From: Aquisalimonas sp.
GTDB taxonomy: Bacteria; Pseudomonadota; Gammaproteobacteria; Nitrococcales; Aquisalimonadaceae
DNA: 6,156 bases
Assembly: GCA_007133445.1 (NCBI GenBank)
Contig: SLMR01000346.1
Location: 1 to 6,156 of the forward strand
Direction: 5' to 3'
Shown here in pieces: positions 1-6,156 of the stretch. The position numbers and the translations under genes were made by a program. The notes beneath the pieces are model-generated. The model saw only the letters and a program-made list of their open reading frames with translations. It made no database searches and was not told the DNA's origin. Each line of letters opens with the position of its first letter. Position 1 is the stretch's first letter.

Positions 1-945
<945 letters not shown>

Positions 946-1014
946 GGACAAGTCGTCTGCCGGGAAAAGGCGCAGACTTCCGTGCAATACCATTGCATGC
1001 GCGGGAGTGTCGTT

Positions 1015-1728
1015 ATGACGGCCGTGATTACCCCTCTGCACCGGGTCGAGCTGGCGCTGGTGATTCGCCACCTCATCGGTGACCCGAACTCCGCCCTGGA
1101 CAGAGTCGGCAGCCGTCACCGCAGAATGGTGATGCTGTACTGCGCAGGCTGGGCTGCCGGCACGGCCTTTGCCGGCATCATCAAGGACACGGGGGGCAGC
1201 CCTGAGGCCCTCCCTCTCGGGCGCGAGGCTTCGAGGCTCGGTTCCGACATCTGGCGCAGCGTGCGCCTGCGCGCCCGTCGCGCCGCACCGACCGCCGTAT
1301 GGCACCATCCCTTCCCGCTGGAAACTGCAGCGGACTATGCCACCCAGCACGAGGCCCTGGCAGCCCATCTCCGGGAGCATGCCGCGAGAGCGGGCTGGGC
1401 ACCGGACTGCGCTGCCATGGACGATGGCAACCAACGCGCTCCCACTGCCGCCGCTGGCGTAGAACTGCCCGACACCGTGCCGGACTGGACACCCCCCCGA
1501 TGGAGCCCGGACCCCGACGAACCACCGCGCCACATCCGCGTTTTCCCCGGCGAACTGAGTCATCGCGGCGAACGCTACCGCGTCTCCGAGCGCACTTCCG
1601 TGGACTCTCTCGACGGGCGCCTCCTCATGGCGTTCCGGCGCGCGGATGGGGCAGAACTCTGGCTGAACGAGAGCGGACGCATCGTTGCTTCCGGCAGGGA
1701 TGGTCGGTTGCGCGAATCCTCGCCCTAG
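1015..1728 (+). CDS. Hypothetical protein of unknown family (237 aa)
   Basis: I do not recognise this protein. The ATG at 1015 is preferred because GGGAG (1002-1006) lies 8 bases upstream; the frame is also open from a GTG at 982, which would add 11 residues (248 aa) but has no good ribosome site. Codon use is strongly G/C at third positions throughout, like the neighbouring genes, which supports real coding over the overlapping frames. The N-terminal third (about 1-60) is helix-like with one moderately hydrophobic stretch at 38-56 (it includes YCAGWAAGTAFAG), too weak to call a membrane helix. Residues 81-90 are arginine-rich. A proline/aspartate-rich linker (about 151-172) separates this from a C-terminal part (173-228) that looks beta-rich, with alternating hydrophobic residues and turns. 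There is no signal peptide, cysteine cluster or catalytic motif. It starts 69 bases after hemF, so co-transcription is possible. A C7 run at 1492-1498 is a place where a sequencing indel could hide, but codon use stays good on both sides. Confidence 0.7.
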   Translation: MTAVITPLHRVELALVIRHLIGDPNSALDRVGSRHRRMVMLYCAGWAAGTAFAGIIKDTGGSPEALPLGREASRLGSDIWRSVRLRARRAAPTAVWHHPFPLETAADYATQHEALAAHLREHAARAGWAPDCAAMDDGNQRAPTAAAGVELPDTVPDWTPPRWSPDPDEPPRHIRVFPGELSHRGERYRVSERTSVDSLDGRLLMAFRRADGAELWLNESGRIVASGRDGRLRESSP

Positions 1729-1795
1729 CACCCGGCACGCTAAGCGCTGGCATATGTATAGATGTTGTAATAGACTTTGAGATGGTTTGGTGATG

Positions 1796-1809
1796 TTGAC
1801 TCAGGTCAA
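1796..1809. promoter_or_regulatory. FNR/CRP-type operator-like palindrome upstream of the HiPIP gene
   Basis: The sequence TTGAC-TCAG-GTCAA is a perfect inverted repeat with 5-base arms and a 4-base spacer. This is the architecture recognised by the CRP/FNR superfamily: the classical FNR/Anr box is TTGAT-N4-ATCAA, and the TTGAC-N4-GTCAA variant is, as I recall, the predicted motif for HcpR-like members. Its centre lies about 111 bases before the HiPIP start codon and 75 bases after the upstream stop codon. An oxygen-, redox- or nitrosative-stress-responsive regulator controlling an electron carrier is plausible, but no regulator gene is in view and the promoter it would act on is not clearly defined. 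The left arm could also be read as a -35 box (TTGACT), but no acceptable -10 lies 16-18 bases downstream. Confidence 0.5.
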
Positions 1810-1913
1810 GGAAGAGCGCAATCGGACCCGTTGAGGGTTATGGGTTCCGGACGTGTCAGGTAGGATCAGAGGCATCGCCTGAACACCCTGTAAGCAAGCT
1901 AAGAGGAAACATC

Positions 1914-2228
1914 ATGACTGAGCCAACCGACAACGGTCGCCGCAAGTTCCTCAAGACCGGTGCCATGGCCGTGGCAGCTCTGCCGCTGGCGACCCTGATT
2001 CACCAGGGCAAGGTGCAGGCCATGCCCAGGGCCGAAGATGGTCACGCGCTGGATTACGTGAACGACGGTGCGGACTCCGATCACCCGGATTTCGAAGAAG
2101 ATCAGCGCTGCGACAACTGCACCTTCTGGGCCGGCGAGGAAGAAAACGGCTGGGGCGGTTGCCACCACCCTGAATTTGCCGACGTGCTGGTGAAGGACAA
2201 GGGATGGTGCAGCGCCTGGGCGGGCTGA
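1914..2228 (+). CDS. High-potential iron-sulfur protein (HiPIP), Tat-exported
   Basis: This is a small periplasmic electron carrier with one [4Fe-4S] cluster cycling between +3 and +2. HiPIPs donate electrons to photosynthetic reaction centres or terminal oxidases in many purple and related proteobacteria. The 104-residue precursor has a twin-arginine signal (GRRKFLK, 8-14), a hydrophobic stretch (about 16-29) and a likely cleavage after VQA (Ala36), leaving about 68 residues. Cluster ligands are Cys66, Cys69, Cys83 and Cys99 (C-x2-C-x13-C-x15-C). Tyr48 in ALDY matches the conserved cluster-packing tyrosine (Tyr19 of the Allochromatium protein), and WGGC (80-83) and GWCSAW (97-102) match family signatures. 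The mature part is very acidic: I count 17 Asp/Glu against 4 Lys/Arg, like HiPIPs of halophiles. GAGG at 1903-1906, 7 bases before the ATG, fixes the start. It appears monocistronic, with a palindromic operator candidate upstream and a terminator downstream. Confidence 0.95.
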   Translation: MTEPTDNGRRKFLKTGAMAVAALPLATLIHQGKVQAMPRAEDGHALDYVNDGADSDHPDFEEDQRCDNCTFWAGEEENGWGGCHHPEFADVLVKDKGWCSAWAG

Positions 2229-2252
2229 TCGTCCCGCACGACCTGTGACGAC

Positions 2253-2280
2253 CAACAGCCCCCGCGTGGGGCTGTTGTGT
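2253..2280 (+). terminator. Rho-independent terminator-like hairpin after the HiPIP gene
   Basis: A perfect 10-bp stem (CAACAGCCCC, 2253-2262, pairing with GGGGCTGTTG, 2268-2277) closes a 5-base loop. It starts 24 bases after the HiPIP stop codon. The following tail (TGTGTTTATG, from 2278 into the next bases) is T-rich but interrupted by G, so termination may be less than complete. The hairpin separates the HiPIP transcript from the DUF4197/DUF502 pair. Confidence 0.8.
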
Positions 2281-2299
2281 TTATGGTGCAGACGCTGTG

Positions 2300-2305
2300 T
2301 ATCAT
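2300..2305 (+). promoter_or_regulatory. Possible -10 box for the DUF4197/DUF502 pair
   Basis: TATCAT differs from the sigma70 -10 consensus at one position. It lies between the terminator at 2253-2280 and the lipoprotein start at 2345, where a promoter is expected. The best upstream -35 match (TTGTGT, 2275-2280) is only 3 of 6 and is 19 bases away, overlapping the terminator, so the assignment is weak. A start of transcription near 2312 would leave a short leader of about 33 bases. Confidence 0.3.
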
Positions 2306-2344
2306 TGGTGAGCCGCCTTCCCTGCATCGCCGAGGATGCCCACC

Positions 2345-3058
2345 ATGCGCTTGCACCACCTCCTGCCCCTTCTGCTCGCCCTGTCCCTGACCGCATGTGC
2401 AGGCCTGGAGCTGCCGCGGGATCTCTCGTTCGGCCGCGACGACAACGGTGACAGTGACCGCGGCGCGGAAGCCATCCGGGAAGCGCTGCGTGTGGGCACC
2501 GAGCGCACGGTGGATCGCACAGGGCGGGACGATGGCTATCTTGGCAACGCCCTGATCCGTATCGGCCTGCCCGAGGAGTTCCAGACGGCCGGCGACCGAC
2601 TGCGCAGTATCGGGCTGGGCGGCCAGGTGGATGACCTGGAACGGAGGATGAACCGGGCCGCCGAGGCCGCGGCCACCGAGGCCGCTCCGATCGTTGCCAG
2701 CGCCATCCGCGACATGCAGCCATCGGACGTCTATGCCGTGATCCGCGGCGAGGACGACGCCGCCACCCGCTATCTCCGCGACCGCTCCGAGGAGACCCTG
2801 CGGGAACGCTACGAGCCGGTAGTCCGGGAGCACATGGCAGAGACGGGTGTGTATCGCGTCTACCAGCCGCTACGGGAGAGCTACAACCGCCTCCCGGGCG
2901 TGCCGGAGCTGGAACTGGACCTGGACCGCTACGTCACCGACCGGGCACTGGACGGACTCTTCACCGTGCTCGCCGAGGAAGAGGGGCGCATCCGCGAGGA
3001 TCCCGCCGCCCGCACCACCGAACTGCTGCGCGAGTATTTCGGTCGCAACGATTCCTGA
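2345..3058 (+). CDS. DUF4197-family lipoprotein
   Basis: This is a predicted lipoprotein of the DUF4197 family, whose function is unknown. The ATG at 2345 (237 aa) is chosen over the in-frame ATG at 2336 because GAGG at 2332-2335 sits 9 bases before the former and directly abuts the latter. The N-terminus is a type II signal: a charged start, a leucine-rich core (6-15) and the lipobox LTAC with Cys18 as the lipidated residue; Ala at +2 predicts sorting to the outer membrane. The rest is helical and highly charged. It follows the family pattern as I recall it: an opening helix with REALRVGTERTV (about 45-56), MNRAAEAA (102-109), GEDDAATRYLR (135-145), YVTDRALDGLFTVLAEEE (196-213) and IREDPAARTTELLREYFG (216-233). 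No metal-binding or catalytic motif is obvious. It is followed after 24 bases by the DUF502 gene, so the two are probably co-transcribed and may act together in the envelope. Confidence 0.88.
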   Translation: MRLHHLLPLLLALSLTACAGLELPRDLSFGRDDNGDSDRGAEAIREALRVGTERTVDRTGRDDGYLGNALIRIGLPEEFQTAGDRLRSIGLGGQVDDLERRMNRAAEAAATEAAPIVASAIRDMQPSDVYAVIRGEDDAATRYLRDRSEETLRERYEPVVREHMAETGVYRVYQPLRESYNRLPGVPELELDLDRYVTDRALDGLFTVLAEEEGRIREDPAARTTELLREYFGRNDS

Positions 3059-3082
3059 CCCACACCCGCTCCGGAGGGACCC

Positions 3083-3709
3083 ATGCGCCACGTCAGCGGC
3101 ATCTTTCTCAAGGGCCTGGCCGCCATCCTGCCGGTGTTCGTCACCGTCTACCTGATCGTCTGGATCGCCCGCACCGCGGAGAACGTGCTGGGCGGCATCA
3201 TCCGGTTCATCCTCCCGGAAAGCCTGTATGTCCCGGGTATCGGACTGCTGCTCGGCGTGGGACTGGTCTTCGCGGTCGGCGTCCTGCTGCAGGCCTACCT
3301 GATCCGGCGCCTGTTCGGCTGGGGCGAAGCCCTGGTCCAGCGCATCCCGCTGATCAAGACCATCTACTCCGCCGTGCAGGACCTCATGGGATTCATCGCC
3401 CGGGGCAACCAGCAGCAGGCATCGCAGGTGGTGCTGGTGCGTGTCTCCCTGGGCGACACGTCGGCCCGACTCATGGGGCTTGTGACCCGGGAGGACTGGG
3501 ACGGCCTGCCGGACGCCATGGGCGGCGACGACGAGGTTGCGGTGTACCTGCCCATGAGCTACCAGGTGGGCGGTTACACCCTGATTCTGCAGAGGAAACA
3601 CCTGGAGCCGGTGGACATGGGCATTGATGAGGCCATGCGCTTCGCGCTCACCGCCGGCATGTCCACCCAGGGAAACCGTGGCGCAATGCAACATACGGAC
3701 CCGGAATAA
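3083..3709 (+). CDS. DUF502-family inner-membrane protein
   Basis: This is a 208-residue integral membrane protein of the DUF502 family, of unknown biochemical function. Two membrane helices are visible, at about 7-29 and 51-73. After them comes the amphipathic conserved block RIPLIKTIYSAVQDL (87-101), then a soluble beta-rich domain (about 112-175) with VVLVRVSL, LMGLVTRED, VAVYLPMSY and GGYTLILQR-type strands. The C-terminal helix contains the family-typical EAMRFALTAGM stretch (183-193). Length and order match typical bacterial members. The start is supported by GGAGGG at 3073-3078, 4 bases before the ATG. It follows the DUF4197 lipoprotein by 24 bases with no terminator between, so the two genes probably form an operon. 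The soluble domain probably faces the cytoplasm, but the topology is inferred. The last 15 or so residues are polar and poorly conserved in character. Confidence 0.92.
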   Translation: MRHVSGIFLKGLAAILPVFVTVYLIVWIARTAENVLGGIIRFILPESLYVPGIGLLLGVGLVFAVGVLLQAYLIRRLFGWGEALVQRIPLIKTIYSAVQDLMGFIARGNQQQASQVVLVRVSLGDTSARLMGLVTREDWDGLPDAMGGDDEVAVYLPMSYQVGGYTLILQRKHLEPVDMGIDEAMRFALTAGMSTQGNRGAMQHTDPE

Positions 3710-3739
3710 ATCCTTGTCCCACAAAGGCAAAATGGGCTG

Positions 3740-3768
3740 TAGCCAGCGCCGCGACGGGCTTCTATGAT
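3740..3768 (+). promoter_or_regulatory. Putative sigma70-type promoter for aceE
   Basis: TAGCCA (3740-3745, 4 of 6 against TTGACA) and TATGAT (3763-3768, 5 of 6 against TATAAT) are separated by exactly 17 bases. They lie in the non-coding gap between the DUF502 gene and aceE. Transcription would begin near 3775 and give a leader of about 157 bases. In a GC-rich genome a pair this good in the only large gap before aceE is suggestive, but such matches also occur by chance. Confidence 0.4.
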
Positions 3769-3774
3769 GAAAAC

Positions 3775-3931
3775 GGAAGAGGAGAACCGCGTGCCAAACG
3801 GGGCACCACGAAAAAGCCACGCCTGAGATTGCCAAGCACCTCTTTGCCCACAAGGCGCGGGGAAGACTGCCGCCGCAACGGTGGCCGGCGGTTCGCTTCG
3901 GTGACGACGGGCACGACAACGAGGCAGGTCC
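3775..3931 (+). other. aceE leader region with possible hairpins and mini-ORF
   Basis: This gap carries no full gene. It holds a short hairpin (GTGCC 3791-3795 with GGCAC 3802-3806, loop of 6) and a GC-rich one (CCGCCG 3870-3875 with CGGCGG 3886-3891, loop of 10), neither followed by a T-run. An 11-codon open frame from GTG 3791 to TGA 3826 (VPNGAPRKSHA) has a good AGGAG at 3780-3784, 6 bases upstream, so a leader peptide is conceivable. The same frame is open from ATG 3764 (20 codons), but that start lies inside the putative -10 box. No PdhR-type box (ATTGGT-N3-ACCAAT) and no riboswitch I know were seen. The aceE ribosome site is GAGG at 3921-3924. Confidence 0.2.
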
Positions 3932-6156
3932 ATGGCTGAAAGACCGGATGATATCGACCCCCAGGAGACAGGCGAGTGGCTGGAAGCCCTGGAAGCGGTC
4001 ATCGAGATGGAGGGGCCCGAACGCGCCCACTTCCTGATCGAGACGCTGGTAGACAAGGCCCGACGCCGCGGAGGCTATATCCCGTTCAAGGCCACGACGG
4101 CCTACCTCAACACCATCCCCCCCCACATGGAGCAGCGCTCGCCGGGTGACCATGCCCTGGAGTGGCGGATCCGTTCCATCATCCGCTGGAACGCCATGGC
4201 CATGGTGCTCCAGGGGAACGAGGCACGCCCCGGCGTTGGCGGCCACATCGCCAGCTTCGCCTCCAGTGCCACCCTCTATGACGTGGGCTTCAACCATTTC
4301 TGGCATGCACCCAGCGAGGAGCATGGCGGTGACATGGTCTTTATCCAGGGGCACTCGTCCCCCGGCGTCTATGCCCGCTCTTACCTGGAAGGCCGGCTGG
4401 ACGAGGAGCACCTGCGCGGTTTCCGCCAGGATGTGGGCGGCAAGGGCGTCACCAGTTACCCGCACCCTTGGCTGATGCCGGACTACTGGCAGTTCCCCAC
4501 CGTCTCCATGGGTCTGGGGCCGATCATGGCCATCTACCAGGCGCGCTTCATGAAGTACCTGCACGACCGCGGCATCATCGACATGGGCAACCGCAAGGTG
4601 TGGGCCTTCATGGGCGACGGCGAGATGGACGAGCCGGAATCCCTGGGCGCCATCGACGTGGCCGCCCGGGAAGGGCTGGACAACCTGGTGTTCGTGGTCA
4701 ACTGCAACCTGCAGCGCCTGGACGGCCCGGTGCGGGGCAACGGCAAGATCATCCAGGAGCTGGAAGGCGAGTTCCGCGGCACCGGCTGGAACGTGCTCAA
4801 GGTGATCTGGGGCTCCTACTGGGACCCGCTCATCGCCAAGGACGACAAGGGCCTGCTGCTCAAGCGCATGGAAGAGGCGGTCGACGGCGAGTACCAGAAC
4901 TTCAAGGCCAAGGGCGGGGCGTATACCCGCGAGCACTTCTTCGGCAAGTATCCGGAGCTGAAGGAGATGGTCTCGAACATGTCCGACGAGGACATCCGCC
5001 GGCTGAACCGTGGCGGGCACGACCCGCACAAGGTCTACGCCGCCTACCACGCCGCGCAGAACCACAAGGGCCAGCCCACGGTCATCCTGGCGAAGACCGT
5101 CAAGGGGTACGGCATGGGCCAGTCCGGCGAGGGCCAGAACATCGCCCACCAGCAGAAGAAGATGGGGCTGCAGGCACTCAAGGACTATCGGGACCGCTTC
5201 GAGATCCCGATCCCCGACGAGGAGTTGGAGAAGGCGCCCTTCTACAAGCCGGCCGACGACAGCCCGGAGATGAAGTATCTCCATGAACGGCGCAAGGCAC
5301 TGGGCGGTTACCTGCCCTTCCGCCGCACCGACGCGCCCGCGCTGGAGGTTCCTGAGCTCTCCGCCTTCGACCTGCTGCTGAAGGACTCCGGCGAGCGGGA
5401 GATGTCCACCACCATGGCGTTCGTGCGGCTGCTGTCCATCCTCATCCGGGACAAGAAGCTGGCGAAGCACATCGTGCCCATCGTCCCGGACGAGGCGCGT
5501 ACCTTCGGCATGGAGGGCCTGTTCCGGCAGATGGGCATCTACTCCTCCGTGGGCCAGCTATACGAGCCCGAAGACTCGGACCAGCTGATGCTCTACAAGG
5601 AGAGCAAGAACGGCCAGATCCTGCAGGAGGGAATCAACGAGGCCGGCGCCTTCAGCTCCTGGATCGCCGCCGGCACGGCGTACACCAACCACGGCGTACA
5701 CATGGTGCCGTTCTACGCCTACTACTCCATGTTCGGCTTCCAACGCATCGGCGATCTCGCCTGGGCGGCCGGCGACATGCAGGCGCGCGGCTTCCTCATG
5801 GGCGGCACGGCCGGGCGCACGACGCTGAACGGCGAGGGTCTGCAGCACCAGGACGGCCACAGCCTGCTGCTGAGCTCCACCATTCCCAACTGCGTGTCCT
5901 ACGATCCCACCTTCCCCTACGAGATGGCGGTGGTCATCCAGGACGGGCTGCGGCGGATGTACCAGGAGGGCGAGAACGTCTTCTACTACATCACCAGGAG
6001 GAACGAGAACTACCCGCAGCCCGACATGCCCAAGGGCGCCGAGGAAGGCATCCGCAAGGGGATGTACCTGTTCCGGGAAGGCGGCAAGGGCAAAAACAAA
6101 GTGCAGCTGATGGGGGCGGGCACCATTTTCCGCGAGGTGATCGCCGCCGCCGACCT
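3932..6156 (+). CDS. aceE: Pyruvate dehydrogenase E1 component, homodimeric type (3' truncated by window)
   Basis: AceE is the thiamine-diphosphate enzyme that decarboxylates pyruvate and reductively acetylates the lipoyl groups of E2 (AceF) in the pyruvate dehydrogenase complex, feeding acetyl-CoA to the TCA cycle. The frame is open from ATG 3932, 7 bases after GAGG (3921-3924), to the window edge: 741 full codons of about 887 in E. coli. Similarity to E. coli AceE is continuous, with numbering offset by only one. The TPP motif runs from GDGEMDEPES (starting at Gly228) to NCN (257-259). Active-site residues known in E. coli have counterparts: His105, His141, Asp229, His406 in the mobile inner loop (GQNIAHQQKKM), Glu570 in QEGINE, which activates the cofactor, and His639. 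FGMEGLFRQ and YSMFGFQRIGDL are also intact. Missing is the C-terminal domain of roughly 145 residues. It is the fused single-chain E1, not the alpha/beta type. aceF and lpd are expected downstream but not seen. A C8 run (4117-4124) keeps the frame. Confidence 0.98.
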   Translation, partial: MAERPDDIDPQETGEWLEALEAVIEMEGPERAHFLIETLVDKARRRGGYIPFKATTAYLNTIPPHMEQRSPGDHALEWRIRSIIRWNAMAMVLQGNEARPGVGGHIASFASSATLYDVGFNHFWHAPSEEHGGDMVFIQGHSSPGVYARSYLEGRLDEEHLRGFRQDVGGKGVTSYPHPWLMPDYWQFPTVSMGLGPIMAIYQARFMKYLHDRGIIDMGNRKVWAFMGDGEMDEPESLGAIDVAAREGLDNLVFVVNCNLQRLDGPVRGNGKIIQELEGEFRGTGWNVLKVIWGSYWDPLIAKDDKGLLLKRMEEAVDGEYQNFKAKGGAYTREHFFGKYPELKEMVSNMSDEDIRRLNRGGHDPHKVYAAYHAAQNHKGQPTVILAKTVKGYGMGQSGEGQNIAHQQKKMGLQALKDYRDRFEIPIPDEELEKAPFYKPADDSPEMKYLHERRKALGGYLPFRRTDAPALEVPELSAFDLLLKDSGEREMSTTMAFVRLLSILIRDKKLAKHIVPIVPDEARTFGMEGLFRQMGIYSSVGQLYEPEDSDQLMLYKESKNGQILQEGINEAGAFSSWIAAGTAYTNHGVHMVPFYAYYSMFGFQRIGDLAWAAGDMQARGFLMGGTAGRTTLNGEGLQHQDGHSLLLSSTIPNCVSYDPTFPYEMAVVIQDGLRRMYQEGENVFYYITRRNENYPQPDMPKGAEEGIRKGMYLFREGGKGKNKVQLMGAGTIFREVIAAAD

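Noticed and set aside
955..977. Hairpin GTCTGC (955-960) / GCAGAC (972-977) just after hemF, considered as a terminator.
   Set aside because: Only 6 bp with an 11-base loop and no T-run after it (TTCC follows). It may be chance, and hemF could be co-transcribed with the next gene.
1299..1793. A 164-codon + strand frame overlapping the hypothetical gene.
   Set aside because: Its Arg/Pro/Ser-rich composition and poor third-position pattern mark it as the shifted shadow of the gene at 1015-1728.
1796..1824. TTGACT (1796-1801) as the -35 box of the HiPIP promoter.
   Set aside because: The hexamer 17 bases downstream (CAATCG, 1819-1824) does not resemble a -10 box; the palindromic reading of the site is better supported.
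1899..2833. Two long minus-strand open frames (1899-2723 and 2102-2833) opposite the HiPIP and DUF4197 genes.
   Set aside because: Both overlap genes with clear family motifs and have Arg/Pro/Ala/Gly-rich composition without domains; treated as shadows.
3712..3727. Small bulged hairpin (CCTTGT-CCC-ACAAAGG) right after the DUF502 stop codon, considered as a terminator.
   Set aside because: Six pairs with a bulged A and a 3-base loop, followed by CAAAA rather than T residues; too weak to call.
2870..5470. An 866-codon open frame on the minus strand running antisense to the lipoprotein, DUF502 and aceE genes.
   Set aside because: It is antisense to three well-supported genes, crosses their intergenic gaps, and has a low-complexity His/Val/Leu/Gly-rich composition typical of reverse-strand shadows in GC-rich DNA. 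No family is recognisable in it.

Overview
The window is ordinary-looking, GC-rich chromosomal DNA from a proteobacterium, most likely a gammaproteobacterium. The pointers are an E. coli-like oxygen-dependent coproporphyrinogen oxidase (HemF), a homodimeric-type pyruvate dehydrogenase E1 (AceE) that aligns with E. coli AceE almost residue for residue, and a Tat-exported high-potential iron-sulfur protein (HiPIP). A very acidic HiPIP together with this gene set would suit a halophilic or alkaliphilic relative of the Ectothiorhodospiraceae, but that placement is inference from recalled families, not a search.

Layout: all six genes are on the + strand. hemF (28-945) is followed by an unrecognised 237-residue protein (1015-1728). 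A 185-base gap, partly AT-rich and holding a perfect FNR/CRP-type palindrome, leads to the HiPIP gene (1914-2228), which ends in a clear hairpin terminator (2253-2280). Next comes a tightly spaced pair: a DUF4197-family lipoprotein (2345-3058) and a two-helix DUF502-family membrane protein (3083-3709). After a 222-base gap with a reasonable sigma70-like promoter and a structured leader, aceE starts at 3932 and runs off the right edge.

How the genes fit together: HemF makes protoporphyrinogen IX precursor for haem or bacteriochlorophyll in the presence of oxygen. HiPIP is a periplasmic one-electron carrier of respiratory or photosynthetic chains. AceE feeds pyruvate carbon into acetyl-CoA. The window is therefore rich in energy-metabolism genes, but they look like separate transcription units rather than one pathway. 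The DUF4197/DUF502 pair is probably an envelope unit of unknown role.

No tRNA, rRNA, CRISPR array, insertion sequence, attachment site or defence system was seen, and no stretch longer than about 220 bases lacks a gene. I do not see a previously undescribed system here. The items most worth a second look are the palindrome upstream of the HiPIP gene, the orphan protein, the lipoprotein/membrane-protein pair and the aceE leader.
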